Assembly (NCBI GenBank): GCA_910583775.1
Contig: CAJTYD010000025.1
Span: 1 to 31,760, forward strand
Reading direction: 5' to 3'
Source: an uncultured Muribaculaceae bacterium
GTDB lineage: Bacteria > Bacteroidota > Bacteroidia > Bacteroidales > Muribaculaceae
DNA length: 31,760 bases
Shown: positions 1 to 6,316 of the stretch, in pieces
How positions within the stretch are numbered: position 1 is the first letter of the stretch
Layout: every line of letters starts with the position of its first letter
Translations under genes and position numbers: made by a program
The notes under the pieces: model-generated
Databases searched by the model: none
Told to the model about the DNA's origin: nothing
Seen by the model: the letters and a program-made list of their open reading frames with translations, nothing else

Positions 1-253
1 TTACTTCGGGAAAAGGAGGTGCATCTATGATAACTCCGGGATAGAGTTGGGATAAACGTAGGATAAAATGGCGTGTTTTTCCGAAATTTACAATAAATCA
101 ACATTGAATAACAATGAGTTACACTGCAATTCTGAATAAATGTTAAAGTAGATATTTGTGGAAATTATTTTAGAAAATCTCACGTCAAGACACAGCAAGT
201 GCCGTCCGAGCATTCCCGAACGGCACTCACATGAGGCTTATGGAATGTTCAGA
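1..253. other. Left-edge stretch with no complete gene
   Basis: No complete gene is visible here. A plus-strand frame open from the left edge reads YFGKRRCIYDNSGIELG and stops at about position 55. It could be the C-terminus of a gene that lies outside the window, but it is too short to judge. Positions 29-72 carry GATA four times at exact 11-base spacing (29, 40, 51, 62). A hairpin at 198-227 lies just beyond the integrase stop codon. The rest is AT-rich and shows no recognisable structure. Confidence 0.5.
198..227 (-). terminator. Hairpin downstream of the integrase gene
   Basis: Positions 198-210 pair with 215-227 around a four-base loop. Two of the pairs are G:U only when the minus strand is transcribed, so the hairpin is better formed in the integrase transcript than in a plus-strand transcript. 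It begins 26 bases after the integrase stop codon. No strong U-tract follows, so efficient intrinsic termination is not assured. Confidence 0.45.
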
Positions 254-1471
254 TTACAGATCAAGGTTGCCGAGGTTCCGGGAGAGGACTTCCATGTCCT
301 TTCCGATTTTATCGGCGGTTATCCTTGCATAGATTTGGGTGGTCTGGATATTGGTATGACCGAGCATCTTCGATACCGACTCGATAGGTACCCCTTTACC
401 AAGTGTCATGGTGGTGGCGAAGGTGTGGCGGGCGAGGTGGAACGTCAGGTTCTTTTCGATGCCACAGATGTCGGCAATTTCCTTCAGATAACAGTTGAGT
501 TTCTGATTGGTGATTATCGGCATGAGTTGGCCGTCGTTGTAGCAACCCTCATATTTGTTGAGGATTTTCAATGCCGGCGGAAGCAACGGTACCATTACTT
601 TAGTGTTGGTCTTCTGGCGGTGGGTGACTATCCAAAGACGACCGTCGAACATCTTCTGGATATTATCGACGCGCAGGTGGGCGAGGTCGATGTATGCAAG
701 CCCGGTGAAGCAGGCGAAGACGAAGATGTCACGTACCTGTTCCAAGCGTTTGCTTGCAAACTCCTTCTGCATCATCTTGCATAGTTCGTCTTCTGTCAGG
801 TATCCACGGTCAACACGCTCGATGGAGATTTTGTAGCCGTTGAAGGGGTCAACGGTAATAAGCCCGGCGCGGATTGCTTTGTTGATTACCTGCTTGAAGA
901 ATTTCATACACTTGTAGGTCGTGTTCTGAGAGTATTTATACTCGGTACGCAGGAAGAACTCCAAGTCCACGATAAACTGGTACTTGATCTCGCGGAGCGG
1001 TATGTCGGTGATGTTGTATTTCTTTTTCATGAACTCCACCACACGACGGTACATCCGCTCATATTTGCGGTAGGTGGGGTCTGCCTTGCTCAGTCCTACA
1101 AGTTTCTTAGTGTCTTCGAGGTGCTGCTCATAGAGTTTGAGAAGCGACTCTTCTCTCTGGGTGATGCCCATATAGGCATTGCGTACCATTTCTGCGGTAA
1201 CGTATCCGTGACGACGTTGAATGTCATAGTAGTGGTTGGTAAGGAGTGTCTGGATGTCCTGAATGTGATTGTTCAATTCAAACACCTTTGAAGAACGCCC
1301 CATAGCACGTCCTGACTTTTTATCCCATTTAGCAGGTTCGCAGCTGAGCTTGGTGGTCCATTCCTGCCTTTCTCCGTCGATAGAGATACGGACTATAATA
1401 GCAGCCGTACCATCCTTATTAAGATAGTTGCTTCGGAGGAAGAACAGAATTTTGAATGTGTTCTGTTTCAT
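254..1471 (-). CDS. Tyrosine recombinase / integrase, IntDOT-like
   Basis: This 405-residue site-specific recombinase has the layout usual for Bacteroidales integrases: an N-terminal arm-binding domain (about 1-90), a SAM-like core-binding domain (about 105-205) and a C-terminal catalytic domain (about 220-395). Visible catalytic residues are K287, H345, R348 (in HLARH), H372 (in LGH) and the nucleophile Y381 (in QIYARI). The first catalytic Arg is absent: the usual TGLR motif reads TGLA at residues 256-259. As I recall, IntDOT of the conjugative transposon CTnDOT also lacks this Arg and uses R285, and an Arg is present at 285 here. The gene lies about 500 bases from the 3' end of the tmRNA gene and is transcribed away from it, the usual position of an integrase next to its attachment site. 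No excisionase or transfer gene is inside the window. The family is certain; the element type is not. Confidence 0.93.
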   Translation of the reverse strand: MKQNTFKILFFLRSNYLNKDGTAAIIVRISIDGERQEWTTKLSCEPAKWDKKSGRAMGRSSKVFELNNHIQDIQTLLTNHYYDIQRRHGYVTAEMVRNAYMGITQREESLLKLYEQHLEDTKKLVGLSKADPTYRKYERMYRRVVEFMKKKYNITDIPLREIKYQFIVDLEFFLRTEYKYSQNTTYKCMKFFKQVINKAIRAGLITVDPFNGYKISIERVDRGYLTEDELCKMMQKEFASKRLEQVRDIFVFACFTGLAYIDLAHLRVDNIQKMFDGRLWIVTHRQKTNTKVMVPLLPPALKILNKYEGCYNDGQLMPIITNQKLNCYLKEIADICGIEKNLTFHLARHTFATTMTLGKGVPIESVSKMLGHTNIQTTQIYARITADKIGKDMEVLSRNLGNLDL

Positions 1472-1490
1472 CTTACATTTGGATTTGGTG

Positions 1491-1530
1491 GTTATGATTG
1501 CTCGGTTTTGAGCCTTGCAAAAATCATAAC
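1491..1530. repeat. Inverted repeat upstream of the integrase
   Basis: GTTATGATT at 1491-1499 is matched by its exact reverse complement AATCATAAC at 1522-1530, 20 bases upstream of the integrase start codon. The position suits an operator or arm-type integrase site. The sequence alone cannot distinguish these. Confidence 0.5.
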
Positions 1531-1777
1531 GAGTTAAACTTAATTTTGCTTAGACCCACCTTAGCCAATAGAGGACGAATGTCGGACATCCATCTTCAGG
1601 TCATGCAAGAGGCTATTTTGAGATAAGTAAAATCAGGTTCCAAATGTAAAATATGCCATTGCCACTGCAACCATAAAATTCCGAGTGTTCATCGTGTCCG
1701 AAAATGACCGGTTTTGACCGTTAATTTCCGAGTTGGCGTTTTGTAACATGCTGCACAAAACATAGTTACGAGACTTA

Positions 1778-1836
1778 TGGTGGCAATGGAGTGGCAATTT
1801 GATATTGCAGAATTTTCTGCCACTAATTTGCCACCA
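1778..1836. repeat. Two inverted bipartite 19-base repeats, candidate recombinase sites
   Basis: TGGTGGCAA-N3-AGTGGCA occurs at 1778-1796. The same motif occurs in reverse orientation at 1818-1836, with 21 bases between the copies. All 16 specified positions are identical, and only the N3 spacer differs (TGG versus ATT). The core GTGGCA therefore occurs four times in 59 bases. The repeats lie between the integrase gene and the tmRNA 3' end, where arm-type integrase or excision-factor sites would be expected. The repeat is seen directly; its function is inferred. Confidence 0.6.
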
Positions 1837-1900
1837 ATGGGCGTCTTGTGTGGTCTTTTTTCTGTCCGATGACGGTCCTGAGTCGTCATTTTTAGGCACG

Positions 1901-1935
1901 AAAAAACCGCACAATAAGTTGATATTGTGCGGTTT
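1901..1935 (-). terminator. Intrinsic terminator downstream of tmRNA
   Basis: A perfect 12-base-pair stem (1904-1915 with 1924-1935) with an eight-base loop is followed on the minus strand by a run of six U (positions 1906-1901, partly in the stem). It begins about 48 bases after the tmRNA 3' end and is the probable ssrA terminator. If an element did insert in the tmRNA 3' end, this terminator lies on the element side of the junction. Confidence 0.8.
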
Positions 1936-1982
1936 AGTCTTCTTTAGACTTTTGTTGGCCGGAATCTGTCCGACCCGCCAAG

Positions 1983-2383
1983 TGGAGGTGGAGGGGTTTG
2001 AACCCTCGTCCAAACGCGGACCCAATAGGCTTTCTACATGCTTAGTCTGTGAATTGGTTTTCGTTGTTCCACAGGCTCACGACAGCCAATGAAACACTTA
2101 GTTCCTGAGTTTCGGAAGCGCGCCGGAACTTCACGCTTCCTATTTCCGAATTTCTCTGCACCTCCTTGTCCAAACGTCTCGGAACGGGGCAATGGGGAGA
2201 TGTCTCGTTCACCTCACTTTGAGGCGAATAAAGGGATCCTACTGTACTTCAGATCACGCAGCGAGAGCGTAATTGTTATTTTCGCCAATTATAGTTCGAT
2301 GCTCTTGTTATTATAGAGCTTGAACACCAAAGCTCTGCATGCTTACTTATCGTTTCTACACGCTGTCAAAGCCAGTCACCCCC
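1983..2383 (-). ncRNA. ssrA: Transfer-messenger RNA (tmRNA)
   Basis: tmRNA rescues ribosomes stalled on broken messages and adds a degradation tag. Read on the minus strand, the RNA begins GGGGGUGACUGG and its first seven bases pair with CACCUCC at the 3' end (1984-1990), closing a seven-pair tRNA-like acceptor stem with one G:U. The T-arm (GAGGG, loop UUCAAAC, CCCUC) lies directly before the 3' strand. The tag reading frame at 2286-2254 encodes GENNNYALAA followed by UGA; with the alanine carried by the RNA the tag would begin AGENNN. The 3' CCA is not encoded, because CTT follows the discriminator base, so CCA must be added after transcription. The RNA is about 401 bases long, usual for Bacteroidota. 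The ends are inferred from pairing and could be off by one or two bases. A weak -7-like box (TAAGTTTC on the minus strand, 2409-2402) lies upstream. Confidence 0.95.
2254..2286 (-). other. tmRNA tag-peptide reading frame
   Basis: Ten sense codons and UGA encode GENNNYALAA. The YALAA end is the usual protease-recognised C-terminus of Bacteroidota tags. The run of three Asn is one more than in the GENNYALAA form I recall for relatives. The exact resume codon (GGC) is inferred by analogy. Confidence 0.85.
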
Positions 2384-2424
2384 GATTCGATGGGTTTCAT
2401 AGAAACTTAGCTTATATAAAACGT

Positions 2425-2461
2425 AAAAATGCGCGTCATATTATATAAGACGCGCATTTTT
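2425..2461 (-). terminator. Terminator hairpin after glnS
   Basis: A perfect 13-base-pair inverted repeat (2425-2437 with 2449-2461) has an 11-base loop. The stem ends in five A:T pairs, giving U-runs in both directions. It begins 31 bases beyond the glnS stop codon, between glnS and the start of tmRNA. Confidence 0.8.
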
Positions 2462-2492
2462 AACGTTAATTAACTTTATGACGGTATGATGC

Positions 2493-4196
2493 TTATTTCT
2501 TCATGATCTTTGCCCAGCTGTCCTTAAGTCCTACGGTCTTGTTGAATACGGGCTTCTCTGGTGTGGTGTCTTTGTCGACAACATAGTATCCGAGACGCTG
2601 GAACTGATAGTGGTCGCCGGCCTGGATTCTTTCGGCGAGCCAGGGCTCTATCATGGCGTTTTCGCGGATCTTGAGTGATTCCGGATTGAGGAGCTCTCTG
2701 AAATCGCCTTCTTCGGCCGATGGGTTCTCCACAGCGAAGAGTCGGTCGTAATCGCGAATCTCTGCTTGGGTGGCGGTAGGAACGGAAACCCAATGGAGGG
2801 TGCCTTTCACCTTGCGGTCGCTGCCGGGCATTCCGCTCTTGGTGTCGGGATCGTAAGTGGCGTAGATCTCAACTATATCGCCGTTTTCATCCTTTTTCAC
2901 ACCGGTGCATTTGATGATGTATGCTCCTTTGAGACGCACTTCCTTGTCGGGGGAGAGGCGGAAGAATTTCTTGGGAGGATTCTCCATGAAGTCCTCTCGC
3001 TCGATCCATAATTCCCGTGTGAACGGCATGTCGTGGGTGCCTTCGGCTGGATTTTCGGGGTTGTTTTCCATCTGCATCATCTCTGTCTTACCTTCCGGAT
3101 AGTTCTCGAGGATGAGCTTCACGGGATTCTGGACGACGCTGACGCGGGTGGCGGTCTTGTTGAGGTCTTCCCTTACTGAATGCTCAAGAAGCTCTATATG
3201 GTTGAGAGCCTCATATTTTGTATAACCGATGCGGTTCACGAAATCCTTGATAGAGGATGGGGTATATCCTCTTCTGCGAAGACCTCGGAGAGTCGGCATG
3301 CGGGGATCGTCCCAACCGGCCACGAGTCCTTCCTTGACGAGCTGCAGCAACTTGCGCTTGCTCATCACTGTGTAGGTGAGGTTCAGACGATTGAACTCTA
3401 TCTGACGGGGGCAATATGATTCATCGGCGAGTTCCTTCACAAACCATTCGTAAAGAGGGCGGTGAGGGACGAACTCAAGAGTGCATATCGAATGGGTCAC
3501 GCCCTCGAAATAGTCGCTCTGGCCGTGGGCGAAGTCATACATGGGGTAGACGTTCCAGGTATTGCCTGTGCGCCAGTGGGGAGTCTTGATGATGCGGTAC
3601 ATTATCGGGTCGCGGAAGTGCATGTTGTCGCTTGCCATGTCGATTTTCGCGCGAAGCACCATCGATCCTTCGTCGAACTCGCCTTTGTTCATTCTCTCGA
3701 AAAGGTCGAGGTTTTCCTCAACGGGGCGGTTGCGGTAAGGGCTGTGGGTTCCCGGAACTGTCGGGGAGCCTTTCTGAGCGGCGATCTCCTCGCTCGTCTG
3801 TTCGTCGACGTAAGCCTTTCCTTCCTTGATCATTCTGACCGCGAGGTCGTAAAGCTTCGGGAAATAATCGCTGGCGTAGTACAGGCGGTCTTCCCAGTCG
3901 TATCCGAGCCAGTGGATATCCTCCTTGATTGCCTCGACATATTCGGTATCCTCTTTCTGAGGGTTTGTGTCATCGAATCTGAGGTTGCAGGTCCCGCCGA
4001 ATTTTTCGGCGGCGCCGAAGTCCATGATGAAAGCCTTGGCGTGACCTATATGTAGGTAACCGTTCGGTTCCGGCGGGAAGCGGGTGTTAAGGCGTCCGCC
4101 GTTTTTGCCGGCCTCAAGGTCGTTTTTAATTTCCTGCTCAACAAAGTTGAGGCCTCCTTCGTTTACGGTTTCCTCAGAGATTATATTTTCCTGCAT
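2493..4196 (-). CDS. glnS: Glutaminyl-tRNA synthetase
   Basis: This class I aminoacyl-tRNA synthetase attaches glutamine to tRNA-Gln in the cytoplasm. The start chosen at 4196 gives 567 residues beginning MQENIISEE. An upstream in-frame ATG at 4271 would add 25 residues with no family resemblance, and translation from it would run through the leader. The nucleotide-binding HIGH motif lies in PEPNGYLHIGHAKA at about residues 41-55, and the second class I signature appears as VMSKRK at about 277-282. The C-terminal half is the two-barrel anticodon-binding region of GlnRS. The related GluRS is excluded by the PEPNGYLHIGH signature, which is specific to GlnRS. The gene stands alone, with a leader of about 320 bases that holds a terminator-like hairpin, and is followed by a strong terminator. 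Confidence 0.97.
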   Translation of the reverse strand: MQENIISEETVNEGGLNFVEQEIKNDLEAGKNGGRLNTRFPPEPNGYLHIGHAKAFIMDFGAAEKFGGTCNLRFDDTNPQKEDTEYVEAIKEDIHWLGYDWEDRLYYASDYFPKLYDLAVRMIKEGKAYVDEQTSEEIAAQKGSPTVPGTHSPYRNRPVEENLDLFERMNKGEFDEGSMVLRAKIDMASDNMHFRDPIMYRIIKTPHWRTGNTWNVYPMYDFAHGQSDYFEGVTHSICTLEFVPHRPLYEWFVKELADESYCPRQIEFNRLNLTYTVMSKRKLLQLVKEGLVAGWDDPRMPTLRGLRRRGYTPSSIKDFVNRIGYTKYEALNHIELLEHSVREDLNKTATRVSVVQNPVKLILENYPEGKTEMMQMENNPENPAEGTHDMPFTRELWIEREDFMENPPKKFFRLSPDKEVRLKGAYIIKCTGVKKDENGDIVEIYATYDPDTKSGMPGSDRKVKGTLHWVSVPTATQAEIRDYDRLFAVENPSAEEGDFRELLNPESLKIRENAMIEPWLAERIQAGDHYQFQRLGYYVVDKDTTPEKPVFNKTVGLKDSWAKIMKK

Positions 4197-4300
4197 TTTA
4201 AGTTTTGTTGTTAATTCAAAATTATGGCTGTCGTGTTGTGAGTGATTCCTGATGAGCACTTCCGTATGCACGGTCGGGGCATATCGCCAATGGCGAGTTA

Positions 4301-4356
4301 TCTGTCGCGGTAAATAAAAAAGACTTCGGATCCGGAGGGAAAGAAGTCGCGACAGA
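4301..4356 (-). promoter_or_regulatory. Nested hairpins with U-tract in the glnS leader, candidate attenuator
   Basis: On the minus strand, GACTTC (4348-4343) pairs with GAAGTC (4327-4322) and is followed at once by six U (4321-4316), which resembles an intrinsic terminator. An outer stem, TCTGTCGCG with CGCGACAGA (4301-4309 with 4348-4356), encloses the same region and shares one base with the inner stem, so the two could compete. A third stem (4367-4375 with 4408-4416, nine pairs) lies upstream. All sit 100-220 bases before the glnS ATG. Regulation by attenuation is inferred. The alternative is a leftover terminator of the sigma-factor transcript. Confidence 0.45.
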
Positions 4357-4523
4357 AAAGGCCGTCAGTTTGCGTTAAGAGAGGAGAAAGATGTCCCCTC
4401 AATCGAGACGCAAACTCTGGAAAATTGACGGATAAAATTAATTGTTGTCTTGCGCGGGGCAGACATTATTTTATTTTTACAGTCGGTGTCGTGCGCCGAT
4501 GTGCCGGAATCGTTAGACATAGG

Positions 4524-4531
4524 CAAAACTA
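4524..4531 (-). promoter_or_regulatory. Candidate -7 promoter box for glnS
   Basis: The minus strand reads TAGTTTTG, a perfect match to the Bacteroidales TAnnTTTG element. No good TTTG -33 element lies at the expected 19-21 base spacing. Transcription from here would give a leader of about 320 bases that contains the hairpins. Confidence 0.4.
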
Positions 4532-4676
4532 TTTACATAATTGCTTATGCCTAATAAACGTTTTGGCGAATAAAAATATTATAAGGAACGGGTAAAAAAT
4601 AATCTTGTATTTTCGGGTATGCAGTCTTGGAGAAAGAGCGGATGAAGATATGCCGATGCAGTAATAGAATCTGAAG

Positions 4677-5267
4677 TCAGAGGGAAAGGGCGATATCTTT
4701 TTCTGCCGCTATTCTGCGGAGATTAATGATGGCATAGCGCATTCTTCCGAGGGCTGTGTTGATGCTGACGCCGGTCATTTCGGCGATTTCCTTGAAACTT
4801 AGGTTGTCGTAATATCGCATCGAAAGCACCTGGCGCTGCAGCGTGGGAAGCTGCTTGATAAGATTTCTGATGTCTTCGCGAATCTGGTCGGCCACCATTG
4901 AATCCTCGATGGTGTTCTCGCTAAATTCCTTGCGGTTGAACAGGTCGACTTCCGAGATATCGGTCGACTGCACGTTTCCCGCTCTCTCCTGGCGGTAAAA
5001 GTCGATGATGAGGTTGTGGGCTATTCTTGAAATCCATGCCGGGAATTTCCCGTTTTCGGTATATTTCCCCATCCTGATGGTCTGAATGGCCTTGACGAAA
5101 GTTTCCTGGAAGATATCGTTGGCTGTATCCTCATTCTTGACGATTCTGAAGATATAGTTGAAGATACGTTCCTGGTGCCTCTTCAATAAGGTGTCGAAGG
5201 CGTCGTTGTCGCCCACGGCGTATGCCTTAACGAGGTTTTCGTCAGATATTTCTGAAAGATTTGCCAT
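4677..5267 (-). CDS. RNA polymerase sigma factor, sigma-70 family (ECF type)
   Basis: This 196-residue sigma factor directs RNA polymerase to a specific promoter class. Region 2 spans about residues 25-95 and includes the NEDTANDIFQETFVKAI helix, followed by WISRIAHNLIIDFYR. Region 4, a helix-turn-helix, spans about 130-185 (LPTLQRQVLSMRYYDNLSFKEIAEMTGVS). No region 1 or 3 is present, which fits the extracytoplasmic-function group. No anti-sigma factor or TonB-type regulator is adjacent, unlike most Bacteroidales ECF sigma factors, so how its activity is controlled cannot be read here. It is divergent from the alpha/beta hydrolase operon. The leader contains a good promoter. Confidence 0.93.
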   Translation of the reverse strand: MANLSEISDENLVKAYAVGDNDAFDTLLKRHQERIFNYIFRIVKNEDTANDIFQETFVKAIQTIRMGKYTENGKFPAWISRIAHNLIIDFYRQERAGNVQSTDISEVDLFNRKEFSENTIEDSMVADQIREDIRNLIKQLPTLQRQVLSMRYYDNLSFKEIAEMTGVSINTALGRMRYAIINLRRIAAEKDIALSL

Positions 5268-5343
5268 TAACTATGATGTATAGGTTGGTGAAGTATTATA
5301 CAAAAATATCCCGCCGGGAGATTGTTTTTTTGGGTTATTTGGT

Positions 5344-5376
5344 GCAAAGATACAATCATTTGGCGTCAATACCAAG
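5344..5376 (-). promoter_or_regulatory. Promoter for the sigma-factor gene
   Basis: The minus strand reads TATCTTTG (5351-5344), a full TAnnTTTG -7 match. CTTG lies 21 bases upstream (5376-5373), close to the TTTG -33 element. Transcription would start about 70 bases before the sigma-factor ATG. Confidence 0.55.
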
Positions 5377-5461
5377 CCATTTTGACTAATTTAGCATTAA
5401 ATTATGTTAACGACACAATAAAATAATAAATTTTAAACCGCGACTTTTGAGCAAATTTATC

Positions 5462-5469
5462 TAATTTTG
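5462..5469 (+). promoter_or_regulatory. Candidate -7 promoter box for the hydrolase operon
   Basis: TAATTTTG matches TAnnTTTG and lies 18 bases before the ATG at 5488, leaving a very short leader. The nearest TTTG (5446-5449) is only 12 bases upstream, which is shorter than the usual spacing. Confidence 0.4.
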
Positions 5470-5487
5470 TCATATAAAACATAGCCA

Positions 5488-6273
5488 ATGGAAAAGGATA
5501 TTCAAATAGACGGTCAGAATATGCATTTCGACGAGACGGGCCCCGTCGGGGCGCCCGCTGTCGTGCTGATGCATGGCTGGGGCTGCAGCCACACCACGGT
5601 GGCGTCGATTGCAGCTATTCTCTCTCCTTTCATGAAGGTCTATAATCTCGACCTTCCCGGTTTCGGCAAAAGCGATGAACCCTCGGAAGTCTGGGGAATA
5701 GAGGATTATACGCTTTTTGTAATGAAGTTTATCAATATGCTCGGGTTAGACAGTCCTGTATTGATAGGCCATTCTTTCGGCGGCAGGATAGCGATTTTGC
5801 TTTCTTCGAGATATCCGATAAAAAAGATGGTGCTCGTGGATGCCGCGGGCATAAAGCCGAAACGCTCCCTTAAATATTATTCAAAAGTCTATTCCTACAA
5901 GATGGCGAAACGTCTTCTTCCTCTGCTTTTCGGCAAGGAACGCGGGCAGATGCTTATCGAGAAATGGCGTGGCAAAGCAGGATCGTCCGATTATAACAAC
6001 GCTTCCCCGAGGATGAAGGCGATTATGAGCCGATGCGTGAACGAGGACCTAAAGAGCGTGATGCCCTTTATCCAGGCTTCGACCCTGCTTGTATGGGGAG
6101 AGGAGGACACCGCCACTCCGATATCTGACGCCCATATAATGGAAAAGCTAATTCCCGATGCCGGACTGGTAGCTTACCCCGGATGCGGCCACTACAGCTT
6201 CCTTGAAAATCCCGGGGGCTTCCGGTCGGTAATGAACGAATTTTTCAAAAAGGAGAGGGCCGGGAAAGCATGA
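5488..6273 (+). CDS. Alpha/beta-fold hydrolase
   Basis: This 261-residue cytoplasmic hydrolase has the classic fold order. The oxyanion motif HGWG is at 29-32, the nucleophile elbow GHSFGG places Ser96, the acid is Asp207 (WGEEDTATP) and the base is His235 (GCGHYSF). The substrate cannot be read from sequence. It is followed after 43 bases by a membrane-anchored MurF-like ligase, and I recall the same pairing in other Bacteroidales, so a role with a cell-wall or peptide-like substrate is plausible but unproven. There is no signal peptide. Confidence 0.9.
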   Translation: MEKDIQIDGQNMHFDETGPVGAPAVVLMHGWGCSHTTVASIAAILSPFMKVYNLDLPGFGKSDEPSEVWGIEDYTLFVMKFINMLGLDSPVLIGHSFGGRIAILLSSRYPIKKMVLVDAAGIKPKRSLKYYSKVYSYKMAKRLLPLLFGKERGQMLIEKWRGKAGSSDYNNASPRMKAIMSRCVNEDLKSVMPFIQASTLLVWGEEDTATPISDAHIMEKLIPDAGLVAYPGCGHYSFLENPGGFRSVMNEFFKKERAGKA

Positions 6274-6316
6274 TAGGTTTGAATTTATTATTTAGATAGA
6301 AATTATATAATTAGAG

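Noticed and set aside
1633..2025. Minus-strand open frame reading through the tmRNA 3' end
   Set aside because: It begins inside the tmRNA T-arm, crosses the terminator and the inverted repeats, and has no family resemblance. It is a chance frame.
2089..2316. Plus-strand open frame antisense to the tmRNA
   Set aside because: It lies wholly within the structured RNA gene on the opposite strand, and its protein is low in recognisable features.
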